From Allomyces macrogynus ATCC 38327 (taxonomy: Eukaryota; Blastocladiomycota; Blastocladiomycetes; Blastocladiales; Blastocladiaceae): 16,396 bases of DNA. A model generated the notes under the pieces. The model saw only the letters and a list, made by a program, of their open reading frames with translations. It made no database searches and was not told the origin of the DNA. Where the stretch lies: contig GG745348.1 of NCBI GenBank assembly GCA_000151295.1, positions 654,069 through 670,464 of the forward strand. Reading direction: 5' to 3'. Shown piece after piece: positions 8,310 through 16,396 of this stretch (its first letter is position 1; each line of letters begins with the position of its first letter). Made by a program: the position numbers and the translations under genes.

Positions 8310-10879
8310 ATGAGCTCGCGCACGCTGCTCGCGCGGATCTCGCGCCTTCCTACGACCGCTGCCAGTCGCGCGCCGGCACCATCATTGCAGGCTGCTGCCG
8401 CGCGCCGGCACTACGCTGCCAAGTCGACCTACCGTAAGCCGCTCCACGCCGAATGGACCAAGCTTGCGACCAAGGAGCTCAAGGGCCAGGACCCGCAAGA
8501 GCGGCTCACGTGGCGCACGGCCGAGGGCATCGACGTCAAGCCGCTGTTTACCAAGGACGATGTCGAGGGCCTGCCCTACATCGAGTCGGAGGTGCCCGGT
8601 GTGTTCCCGTTCACGCGCGGGCCCTACGCGTCCATGTACACGGTGCGCCCGTGGACGATTCGTCAGGTACGTTTTCGGAGGGATTTGTTTGGCGATCCAG
8701 TCGATGGTGTTGCTGTCGCTGTTCCTTCGCGATACAGCTTGCGGCCAGCGAATGGAGCTATCCAGGTTGATCACCACGATGCGCGCGCTCACCAGAACGT
8801 TCACCGCCCCTCTGTCCGTCTGCGTAGTACGCTGGTTTCAGTACCGTCGAGGAGAGTAACGCCTTCTACCGGAAAAACTTGGCGGCCGGTCAGCAGGGTC
8901 TGTCCGTGGCGTTTGATTTGGCGACGCATCGCGGGTACGACTCGGACCATCCGCGTGTCGTCGGTGACGTTGGTATGGCCGGTGTCGCCATCGACACGGT
9001 CGAGGACATGAAGATTCTGTTTGACGGCATCCCGCTCAAGAAAATGTCCGTCTCGATGACCATGAACGGCGCTGTCCTGCCGATTCTCGCCTTCTACATT
9101 GTCGCCGGTCTCGAGCAGGGCGCGACGCTCGCCGAGCTCTCAGGCACCGTGCAAAACGACATTTTGAAGGAATTCATGGTGCGCAACACGTTCATCTACC
9201 CGCCGGAACCGTCGATGAAGGCGATTGGCGACATTTTCGAGTACACGGCCAAAAACATGCCCAAGTACAACTCGATTTCGATTTCCGGGTACCATATCCA
9301 AGAGGCCGGCGCCGATAACGTGCTCGAGCTCGCGTTCACGCTCGCCGACGGGATCGAGTACGCGCGCACGGGTATGAAGGCCGGCATGACGATCGATCAG
9401 TTTGCGCCGCGTCTCTCCTTCTTCTTCGGTATCGGCATGAACTTCTACATGGAGATTGCCAAGCTGCGTGCCGCGCGCCGGCTCTGGGCCATCTTGATCC
9501 GCGACAAGTTCCAGCCCAAGGACAAGAAGTCGATGCTGCTGCGCACGCATTGCCAGACGTCGGGTTGGTCGCTCACCGAACAGGATCCCTACAACAACGT
9601 TATTCGCACGACGATCGAGGCCATGGCCGCGACGCTCGGTGGCACGCAGTCGCTGCACACGAACGCGCTGGACGAGGCCGTTGGTCTACCCACCGAGTTC
9701 TCGGCGCGTATTGCGCGTAACACGCAGCTGATTCTGCAAGAGGAGGCCATGGTGCCCAAGGTCATTGACCCGTGGGGCGGGTCCTACATGATGGAGTCGC
9801 TGACCAGCGCGCTGTGTGACTCGGCCATGGAAATCATCACCGAGATTGAGGAGATGGGCGGTATGGCCAAGGCCGTGGCGACGGGTATGCCCAAGCTGCG
9901 CATCGAAGAGTCGGCGGCCAAGCGGCAGGCGCGTATTGACTCGGGCCAGGAGACGATTGTCGGTGTCAACAAGTACCGTCTCGCCAATGAGGCGCCCATG
10001 GACGTGCTGCAGATTGACAACACCAAGGTGCGCGAGGCGCAGATTGCGCGCATGACCAAGGTGCGCAAGGAGCGCGACCCGGCGCGTGCGCAGGCGTGCC
10101 TCGACGCCCTGACCGAGTCGGCCAAGACGGGCAAGGGCAACCTGCTCGCGCTCTCGGTCGAGGCCGCCAAGGCCCGCTGTACGCTCGGCGAAATCTCGTA
10201 CGCGCTCGAAAAGATCTGGGGCCGGCACTCCCCGCAGACGCGCGTGATTTCGGGCGCCTATAAATCCGAGTATGGGTCGGCCGATGAGATCAAGGCCGCG
10301 CTCGATGCCGCCGACGCGTTTGCCAAGCGCGAAGGTCGTCGCCCGCGTATCTTGGTCGCTAAGATGGGCCAGGACGGGCACGACCGCGGCGCCAAGGTGA
10401 TTGCGACTGGGTTTGCCGATCTCGGGTATGATGTCGATGTCGGTCCGCTCTTCCAGACGCCCGCCGAAGTCGCGCGCCAGGCCGTCGATGCCGATGTGCA
10501 CGTTGTCGGCGCGTCGTCGCAGGCCGCTGGGCACAAGACGCTCGTGCCGGCGCTCGTCGAAGAGCTCGCCAAGCTCGGCGCCTCGGACAAGATCATTGTC
10601 GTCGGCGGTGTCATTCCGTTCCAGGACTACGACTTTTTGTACAAGGCCGGCGCCGCGTCGATTTTCGGTCCGGGCACCAAGATCCCGGTTGCCGCGATCG
10701 AGGTGATTCGCAAGATTGAGGAGTCGCTCGCTAAGAAGAACGCGAACGGTGCGGCCGCGCCGGCACCGGCCGCCGCCAAGGCTGAGAAGGTCGACGCGGC
10801 TCCCGCTGCCAAGGCCGATGCGGCTCCGGCTCCCAAGGCCGACGCTTCTCCGGCCAAGCCTGTCGCGCCGCAGAAGTAA
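8310..10879 (+). CDS. MMUT: Methylmalonyl-CoA mutase, mitochondrial, adenosylcobalamin-dependent
   Basis: Isomerises methylmalonyl-CoA to succinyl-CoA in mitochondrial propionate breakdown. Two exons, 8310-8666 and 8828-10879, joined across a 161-nt intron (GTACGT to GTAG), give 802 aa. The start ATG sits in GCCGCCATGAG, an ideal context. The first 40 residues ([20 protein letters not shown], then RRHYAA) form an Arg/Ser/Ala-rich mitochondrial presequence. The catalytic barrel begins [33 protein letters not shown] and [18 protein letters not shown], and includes [17 protein letters not shown] and [15 protein letters not shown]. The C-terminal B12 domain has DGHDRG with the cobalt-ligand His at about 637, then [14 protein letters not shown] and VVGGVIP. 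All expected motifs are intact. After about residue 753 comes an unusual tail of about 49 residues rich in Ala, Pro and Lys. The organism must therefore import or make cobalamin. Confidence 0.96.
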
Positions 10880-11435
10880 GTCGGGCATTGCTGTCGCTCA
10901 ACATTGATCACTTTTGCGCGGAGCCCCGTTTGCTTTCGCCCGTTTGCCGTGCAGGCCGTGGAGGCCTGATCCTCGCAGCTGAGCCGGCCGTGTCGTGCTG
11001 CCGCATTGCAGCGACACACATTCGTTTTTCCTATGTGTTTTGTTGATCTTTTCATCTCAGCTCCCCCTGGACCGTTTGCGCTGTATCCGTTGTTGTTCGT
11101 TTCGTTTGTATCTAAATATTCACCATTAGCAAGAGCAGGGGTTATCGTGCCTTCTTTGACGTGCCCAAGCGCGCACCGAACGTGGGGAGGGACGCGGACG
11201 ACACTGACCCGCGAACACTTTCGGAGCAGAAGTGTGGTTTGATCACCGATGTGAACGGATGGTAACTGCACACGTGATCAGGACGCACTCCCGGTGCCTG
11301 TTTGCGCAGCTCCGGTCGGATCACCTTCACGCCGTGTTGTCAGCCCCCTCGTCGTCGGCACCGTCCAGCAGCAAGCGTCGCGCAGTCGTTCCGGTCCAAA
11401 GTTGTTTACAACTGGCAGCATTACCATTTCCAGCC
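10880..11435. other. Intergenic stretch between MMUT and SSZ1
   Basis: This 556-nt stretch should hold the 3' UTR of the mutase gene and the promoter and 5' UTR of the SSZ1-like gene. A small perfect hairpin (AGGCC, 5-nt loop, GGCCT) occurs at about 10952-10966. Open frames on either strand give nothing recognisable. No TATA box was evident just upstream of 11436. Confidence 0.5.
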
Positions 11436-13323
11436 ATGCCCCCCAAGAAGAACGCCGGCAACAAGAAGGGTGGTAAGCCCGCCAAGGGCGGCAAGGGCGG
11501 CAGCAACAACTCGTCGCGCCCGTCGACGCCCGCGCCCGCCGCGCCCGCTACGCCCGTTCAGGCCGCTGCCCCGGAGCCCGAGGTCGTGGCCAAGGAGGCG
11601 ATTGCCGTTGCTCTGTCGCTCGGGTCCGAGTACGCGACCGTGACGCTCCTGCCGACCGCTGCTGGCCAGCGCGGTGAGGTCATTGCCGACGAGGATGGCG
11701 AGCGCCAGATTCCGGCTGTTGTCGCCGTTGCTGGTGCCGAGGAGGTGCGTTTTCTTATGCATCTGTTTTCCCCCTCGCGACCCAGCAGGAGCAGGTCCAG
11801 AAACGTACTGCGACTGACCTGCGTTTATGCGATCGTGTGTCTAGATTGCCGGCACGGCCGCCAAGAACCAGATGGTGCGCAACCTGACGGGCACCGTGCG
11901 CCGCTTTGTCCCGCTGCTCGGTCTCAAGTACAGCGACGCCAAGGTTCAGGCGGCGATTGCCAACAGCGCCGTACCCGTCGAAGAGAACGCTGAGGGCTTC
12001 CCCGTGTTCGTGATCACGCAGTGGGTGCACCCGGAGGGCAACGAGGACGCGGATGCCGTCGAGAAGGTGTCCAAGTATACGGTCGTCGACCTGACGGCAG
12101 TGCTCCTGCAGTCGCTCAAGCAGTCGGCTGAGTCCTACACGGGCAGTCCCGTGAACCGGTGCCTGCTCTCGTACGCGACCGATTTCACGCCCGAGCAGCA
12201 GCAGGCGCTCGTGCGCGCCGCGCAGCAGGCCGGCATGGAGGTGACCTCGCTGATCCCGGAACCCGTTGCCGCCGCGCTCGCGTTTGAGCACATCAAGCGC
12301 ACCAACGAGAACCTTGGGTGCAACGGCCTCGCTATGGTCGTCGACCTCGGCGCCTCAACGACGACGCTCTCGCTGTGTAACCTGTTTGCGGGCCTGATCA
12401 CGCCGATCGCCCACACTACGATCCCCCTTGGCGGTCTCGACCTCGACCGCGTCCTGTTCACGCATTTCGCGGCCGAGTTCAAGAAGAAGCAGGGCCACGA
12501 CATCAAGGGCAACCGCAAGGCCGAGGAGAAGCTGATGCTCGCGTGTGAATTGACGCGCAAGGTTTTGTCGGCAAGCACGACGTCCAACTGCCACGTCGAG
12601 GCGTTCTACGAGGGTATCGACTACGTCTCGGTCATCAACCGGATCCGGTTCGAGGGGCTCACAGGCAAGTGGAAGCGCGAGCTCGAGGAGGCGATTCGCG
12701 GGTTCCTCGACGAGCAGAACGTGGACGCGGACGAGATTGACCACGTGCTGGCCGTCGGCGGTGTTGCCAAGATCCCCATGGCCACGCGCTTGCTCGAGAA
12801 CGTGTTTGGCCGCGCGCACATTGACACGCAGGTCGATGGCGACGAGGCCGTTGCCTACGGTACCGCGATCCACGGCATGCAGCCCGCCGAGCACCACTCG
12901 CAGGCGCGCAACCACGACGACCGCGAAATCGTCACGCCGCATCTGACGCACGCGCTCGGTCTCCTCGATGCGCGCGGCGACTTTGTCACGGTCATCCCGC
13001 GCGACACGCCCGTGCCCGTCAAGCACGCCGTCACGATCGAGGTTGACGGTGCCGCGTCGGCATGGCTGCAGATTGCCGAGGCGCGCGAGCTCGTGCCGCT
13101 GCCCGACGAGGACGAGGACAAGGAGGACGACGAGGACGACGAGGCGCTGCCGCTCTACAAGGGCACGGTTGTCGGCGAGATCGCCGTGGCCGCGACCAAG
13201 GGCAACAAGTTCGAAAAGGTCGACGTTGTCTTCACGGTGCACGAGAACGGCAAGCTGCACGTTTCGGCCACGGCGCACGAGGCGTCGACGCACCACAAGG
13301 TGCACGCGTCGGTCGACATTTGA
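11436..13323 (+). CDS. SSZ1: Ssz1-type atypical Hsp70 (ribosome-associated complex subunit)
   Basis: Probable Ssz1, the atypical Hsp70 that pairs with the J-protein zuotin on ribosomes and helps fold nascent chains. Two exons, 11436-11744 and 11845-13323, around a 100-nt intron (GTGCGT to CTAG), give 595 aa. The ATG lies in a good context (CAGCCATGC). It opens with a Lys/Gly-rich segment (MPPKKNAGNKKGGKPAKGGK), then a Pro/Ala linker. The ATPase-like domain follows: AIAVALSLGSEYATV in place of the usual GIDLGTTNS-type loop, IADEDGERQIPAVVA, AKNQMVRN, IPEPVAAALAFEH, VVDLGASTTTLSL (about 268) and LAVGGVAKIPMATRLLENVF (about 404). Replacement of the Thr-Thr loop fits a family that binds but does not need to hydrolyse ATP. 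The substrate-binding part is short, with an acidic stretch at about 524-537 and no EEVD ending. A divergent cytosolic Hsp70 of another class (HSPA14-like) is the main alternative. Confidence 0.85.
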
Positions 13324-14025
13324 AGTTGTTTCCTTATTCCTGTTTTTCCCATTTTCCACGCGCGTGTGTGTGTTGTCCATTTTTCCCTGCTGTGGGGGGT
13401 TGACCCCGCCCGTTCCAATGTATAAACTGGGTTTGCTTCGCATCCTCCGAGTCATTGGGTGGCAGTTGCAGCGTCGCTGGAATGAGGAAAAGCGGTCATG
13501 TCGTCTCGTTGTCAGCTTTCACGCAAGCCCCCTCGCACATCCACTCCAGGCTGCAACTTTGGAAACTCTTGCAGGATGTGCAGCTTGTCACGTATTTCCG
13601 CGGCCGGCCGCCGGTTTTCGCGTCGGGGTCGCGCTGTCTAAGCGATATCAGTGTTGGCATCAATCCAACGTTTGGGCGGCAGGAGGCGTCTGCCACGACC
13701 ACAACCAAGAAAGAACACGCGTTTCTCCTTGCTCTGAAGCTCGTGGTGTTGCCGTGTTACTGCTTAATCACGTTGATGATCGAACAGTGACCGTTTGACC
13801 TTACAAAAAAGGGGGGCGGCGGGTTTCAGAGTGTTTCTGAGTTCGGACTCGTTGGAAACGTTTGGGCAAATGCTTTAAGCTGAAGTGAAAGCCGTCCCTG
13901 CTGTTGCTGAGCAAGGACCGCGTGGTGGTTTGACATGGTTGACACCTTCACCACGCCTGAAAAGACAACTAACAACGCATCACCTGGTAAGAAGCGGTTT
14001 CGCGCAGCCACGTCCGTCCGATAAC
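13324..14025. other. Stretch between SSZ1 and U2, with one doubtful ORF
   Basis: This 702-nt stretch contains the SSZ1 3' UTR and the upstream region of U2. A TATAAACT at 13421-13428 precedes the small frame annotated separately. A homopolymer junction of six A then six G is at 13805-13816. Directly upstream of the U2 TATA box I see no element that I can match to the U3 promoter beyond the TATA and start motifs. Confidence 0.5.
13482..13790 (+). CDS. Doubtful hypothetical protein, 102 aa
   Basis: An ATG-to-TGA frame beginning MRKSGHVVSLSAFTQAPSHI and ending LLALKLVVLPCYCLITLMIEQ in two pieces across a polar middle. I do not recognise it. In its favour: about 70 percent of its codons end in G or C, a TATAAACT lies 61 nt before the ATG, and the C-terminal 20 or so residues are hydrophobic enough for a tail anchor. 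Against it: the frame is short, lies in a gap between genes, and matches no family known to me. Confidence 0.2.
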   Translation: MRKSGHVVSLSAFTQAPSHIHSRLQLWKLLQDVQLVTYFRGRPPVFASGSRCLSDISVGINPTFGRQEASATTTTKKEHAFLLALKLVVLPCYCLITLMIEQ

Positions 14026-14066
14026 TATAAAAAGCCCTGTGATCCGCAACTGTATAGGTCCCCATC
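14026..14066 (+). promoter_or_regulatory. U2 promoter: TATAAAAAG box plus TCCCCATC start motif
   Basis: TATAAAAA at 14026-14033 is followed by G, then 25 nt after the box TCCCCATC at 14059-14066. The predicted U2 start, A14064, is 38 nt from the first T of the box, the same as in U3. The match of U2 numbering from A14064 (recognition sequence at 33-38) independently supports this start. Confidence 0.75.
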
Positions 14067-14250
14067 CTCTCAAGGCCAATTGGCTAAGATCATGTGTAGT
14101 TTCTGTTCTTTATAGCTTGACAGCTGTAAGTGCCTCAAGGGCACAATTTTATCTGTCATACTTATTTTTGGAGCCGCAGCAGTGCTCAGCGCAATGCTGG
14201 CGCTGCGCGGGTGTCCCCTGCACTGCAGTATCGCTCGGTGACGCTCAGGT
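14064..14250 (+). ncRNA. U2 spliceosomal snRNA (variant at branch-site recognition)
   Basis: U2 pairs with the intron branch site. GGCTAAGATCATGTGTAG at 14082-14099 matches the near-invariant U2 core at the expected nucleotide numbers counted from A14064. Stem I is CAAGGCCAATTGGCTAAG-like. Stem IIa is TTATAGCT/AGCTGTAA (14110-14129, one G-U pair, loop TGAC), and stem IIb is GTGCC/GGCAC (14130-14144). A perfect Sm site ATTTTTGG lies at 14164-14171. GC-rich stem III follows, and stem IV has a TGCAGTATCGCTC loop (about 14224-14236) resembling the U2B'' binding loop. The length of about 187 nt is that of a standard U2. The usual GUAGUA is GUAGUU here (A38U) and position 30 is U instead of A. The run of five T argues for RNA polymerase II transcription. 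Whether this is the only U2 gene in the genome cannot be told from the window. Confidence 0.9.
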
Positions 14251-14260
14251 ATCCATTGTC

Positions 14261-14274
14261 TTTGCTGGCTTTAT
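14261..14274 (+). terminator. Putative snRNA 3' box downstream of U2
   Basis: TTTGCTGGCTTTAT lies about 10 nt past the expected U2 3' end and is identical to the element after U3 at 7540-7553. Both are preceded by GTC and T-rich sequence. It is not a run of T of the kind that stops RNA polymerase III, so a 3'-processing or pause signal is more likely. Inference from position. Confidence 0.6.
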
Positions 14275-14575
14275 GCGATCCAGGGCTTCAGCACGAGCCT
14301 TTTCAATCTTTTGTCTTCCTCATCCCTTAGTGCCCCTCGTGGTGAGTGAATCCGACTGCAGTGACTTCAGGGACCACCCAGTTGGTGCCTGAAAGAGCTA
14401 GAGTCGCGAACATCCAAGTTCTTGAATTGCTCCGACTTTTGCGGCACCCGCGAGTTGCCGCCGCTGTTGCTTAGTTGGTTCTGGGCCTGAGATGTGGGCT
14501 GACGAACCGCGCGCGAGGCGTGGACTGGCGTGGACTGGCCGTTGTCAATGCGAAGGCCCATTTCAAGAACTGTCG
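14275..14575. other. Non-coding stretch downstream of U2
   Basis: No gene or RNA is recognisable. A direct duplication of a 10-nt unit (CGTGGACTGG) occurs at about 14519-14539. Short open frames on both strands run into the neighbouring foldback repeat. Confidence 0.5.
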
Positions 14576-14864
14576 TATTGCGCGTTGTGCGAACAATTTC
14601 GCAACATGAGAGTTGACATGAGAGTTGAACTCCGAGTCGGCATGAGAGTCAACATGGGGAAATCAGCGGAAGGTGTCCGCTTAGAGGACCATCGATCATT
14701 CGATGCTTGCTGCTTTGATTCCTGACCAATCATCAGACACGACAGCCACACGCATGCCACGTGCAAGCCAGACGAACCCTAAAGTCCGCCGATTTCCCCA
14801 TGTTGATTCCCATGCCGACTCGCTGTCAACACTCATGTTGTGAAAGTTCGCGCAAAGCGCAATA
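14576..14864. repeat. Imperfect foldback (inverted) repeat with 12-nt units
   Basis: Left arm 14576-14670 and right arm 14785-14864 are imperfect reverse complements, separated by about 114 nt. Shared tracts include CGAGTCGGCATG, CAACATGGGGAAATC and TATTGCGC. The left arm holds a 12-nt periodic repeat from 14606 to 14665 (ATGAGAGTTGAC and variants: ATGAGAGTTGAA, CTCCGAGTCGGC, ATGAGAGTCAAC); the right arm has about one unit fewer. It could be a MITE-like foldback element or the template of a long hairpin RNA. No transposase, and no clear target-site duplication was identified. Confidence 0.75.
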
Positions 14865-14866
14865 GC

Positions 14867-15444
14867 ATTTCAGTGACGCAACAGAATGCGACGCGTTTTG
14901 ATGCAACGTGGGACGAAAGGCTGGAACTGCAAAACGTGCGAAAGTCAATCCAAAACACAAGCAACCGTCGAGCATGGTCGTCTGCATGCTTCCGTGAGCG
15001 AGCGCGGGCCGCACAGCTGTGCGACGGCCTGGAGGACGATGAGAGATGTGAGCAGAGTCGCAGGGTAGGCAGCAAGGAGGACGAGCAAGTTGGGGATGGA
15101 GACGTTGACCCGACAATGGCGTGCACCACAACCAAGACCACTTTAGTTTTAAGCGACGGATTTGTTCACTGTCGCGGACGATACCAACCCGTTTGAGCCC
15201 GATATTTCTTTCTTGCGACTTGTCAGCAGCCGACCAACGCGTCGCACCAACGACGTGGCTGCCACAATCACAATCAAAACAGAACAACGACCACCAGCAG
15301 CCAATACTCCACCTTCCCGACACTCATCGACAATTAGCTAGCAAAAATGCAATCTTCTTTGTTCTTCGATCATGCACATGTATCAATCAACTAATCAACA
15401 ATACCGGCGCGGCCAGCGCACCCTCTTCTAAGCGACTGACGCGC
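14867..15444. other. Non-coding stretch downstream of the M36 gene
   Basis: This 578-nt stretch lies 3' of the minus-strand metalloprotease gene, so its right part should be that gene's 3' UTR. The minus-strand open frame 14826-15323 overlaps the foldback arm and gives no recognisable protein. No RNA gene or TATA box was noticed. Confidence 0.5.
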
Positions 15445-16312
15445 TTAGCAGCCCGTGGGAACCGTGAACGAGTCGGTGTAGACGCCCGACTTGGCGCCCG
15501 TGCCAAGACCGCGTTTGGCAAAGCCCTTCCAGATCGCGCACTTGTTGGCGCCGCCCGTCAGGTTGACATCGGCCTGGATGATCGCGTCGCGCGCCTCGAC
15601 AAACGAGGGGTTGCACGGCTGCAGCTTGTTGCCGTCAAACACCAGCTTGAGGAAGAGACTGTTGCCCTTGGTGGTCGAGGGCGTGAAGATATCGCCATAG
15701 CCGAGCTTCTCGACCAAGTTGAAGTAGACCTCAAGCAGCGCCGACGCCCAGATCTCGCCCGCGCGGTGCACCTCGTCGTACCCCGTCTTGCCCAAGAAAC
15801 TGTACTTGTTCGGGCACACCGTCATGTCCGATGAATACGGGTACGTCCGGATACCCGCCGTCTTGCCCAGGACGTAAGCGCCCATCGGAAACGCTGCGGT
15901 GCGCACGGAGTTGGCCTTCAACACGTTGGCGACCAGACCAAACACATCCCCCCACCCTTCACCCATACCGCCCGATTCGCCGTCGTACAGGCAGTCGGTG
16001 TTCGACGGGCCACCAGTCAGACGGTTGGTGATGCCGTGCATGAACTCATGGAACGGAATCGTCAGGTCGTAGACACCGTCGCGCGTCGGGCTTGTCTGCG
16101 TGAAGATGTACTGGCGCGTCGTCGGCTGCTGACCATCTGGAGGCGTCGCAAAGTTGGCGTTGTTGGTACCTGCAAAGGTGATCATAATTATTGTTAGTTA
16201 AGGAAGCGCACGAACAGCGAGTTGCGAAATCGGCGTCGTTGGTACCTGACTTGTCTTGCGCGTTGGCGATCACGGCGTCATTCCCGCGACCTCCCTTGCC
16301 GAAGTTGTTGGT
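15445..16312 (-). CDS. Fungalysin-type metalloprotease (peptidase family M36), C-terminal part
   Basis: Secreted zinc endopeptidase of the fungalysin family, probably used to digest external protein. The visible coding sequence is exon 16312-16246 and the last exon 16169-15445 (TAA), around a 76-nt intron (16170-16245); earlier exons lie beyond the right edge. The penultimate exon gives TNNFGKGGRGNDAVIANAQD, joined to KSGTNNANFATPPDGQQP. The zinc site is HEFMHGITNRLTGG, with the third ligand in ESGGMGEGWGD. Further family blocks are GIRTYPYSSDM, EVHRAGEIWASALLEVYFNL, LQPCNPSFVEARDAI and ALTGGANKC-like NLTGGANKCAIWKGFAKRGL, ending TDSFTVPTGC. The sequence from 16313 to the right edge reads as the end of another intron (acceptor TAG at 16313-16315), although no convincing donor is visible in it. 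Catalytic residues are intact in the visible part; the signal and propeptide cannot be assessed. Confidence 0.94.
16145..16245 (-). repeat. Exon start duplicated at the 5' end of the last M36 intron
   Basis: The first 25 nt of the intron (16245 down to 16221) and the first 25 nt of the last exon (16169 down to 16145) agree at 20 positions, both starting GTACCAAC. Both copies follow AG. Translated in the exon frame they read GTNDADFAT and GTNNANFAT. The remaining intron shows no similarity to the exon; it carries an AACTAAC branch-site candidate and a TTTGCAG acceptor. Confidence 0.8.
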
Positions 16313-16396
16313 CTAGGCGCCAAAAACACGGTGGAGAAGGTCAGAAATTGGTTTTCAGCATAGAATTGACCGGTATTAAGCGCGGGGTGGAGTGGA

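Noticed and set aside
7212..14006. Shared TTCGCGCA upstream of U3 (7212-7219) and U2 (13999-14006) as a proximal element
   Set aside because: Its distance to the TATA box differs (56 versus 27 nt), unlike the fixed spacing of the other motifs, and an 8-mer match is weak in GC-rich DNA.
14826..15323. 165-codon minus-strand frame
   Set aside because: Overlaps an arm of the foldback repeat, has no recognisable domain, and its Cys/Trp/Arg-rich composition looks like chance translation.

Overview
The window looks like nuclear DNA of an early-diverging, GC-rich fungus, most likely of the Blastocladiomycota/chytrid grade (inference). The grounds are: GC-rich genes with short spliceosomal introns (73-161 nt); Ala/Pro/Gln-rich low-complexity proteins; a fungal-type Ssk1 response regulator; a fungalysin (M36) protease; an Ssz1-type Hsp70; and a mitochondrial methylmalonyl-CoA mutase, an enzyme lost from most Dikarya. 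No mobile-element protein, tRNA, rRNA or CRISPR array was seen.

Layout. 1-1014 (+): 3' part of an Ssk1/Mcs4-like response regulator with a 4-nt microexon. 1881-4420 (-): PH-domain protein with a long disordered tail and one apparent frameshift. 4913-7055 (-): PRMT5/Skb1 arginine methyltransferase, four exons. About 7306-7532 (+): U3 snoRNA. 8310-10879 (+): methylmalonyl-CoA mutase, two exons. 11436-13323 (+): Ssz1-like Hsp70, two exons. 13482-13790 (+): doubtful small ORF. About 14064-14250 (+): U2 snRNA. 14576-14864: imperfect foldback repeat. 15445 to the right edge (-): C-terminal half of an M36 metalloprotease.

The protein genes are unrelated housekeeping or signalling genes and do not form a pathway. 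The strongest signal lies in the two non-coding RNA genes. U3 and U2 sit about 6.7 kb apart and share a TATAAAAAG box, a TCCCCATC start motif at exactly the same spacing, and an identical 14-nt element (TTTGCTGGCTTTAT) just past each RNA's 3' end. This looks like a snRNA-type promoter plus 3' box.

Other observations: the U2 carries A30U and A38U changes in and beside the branch-site recognition sequence; the introns favour C at donor position +4; the 4-nt microexon restores the conserved Lys-Pro of the receiver domain; and the last M36 intron begins with a diverged copy of the exon that follows it, a footprint of intron birth by tandem duplication. All identifications rest on motif recognition by eye; no database search was run.
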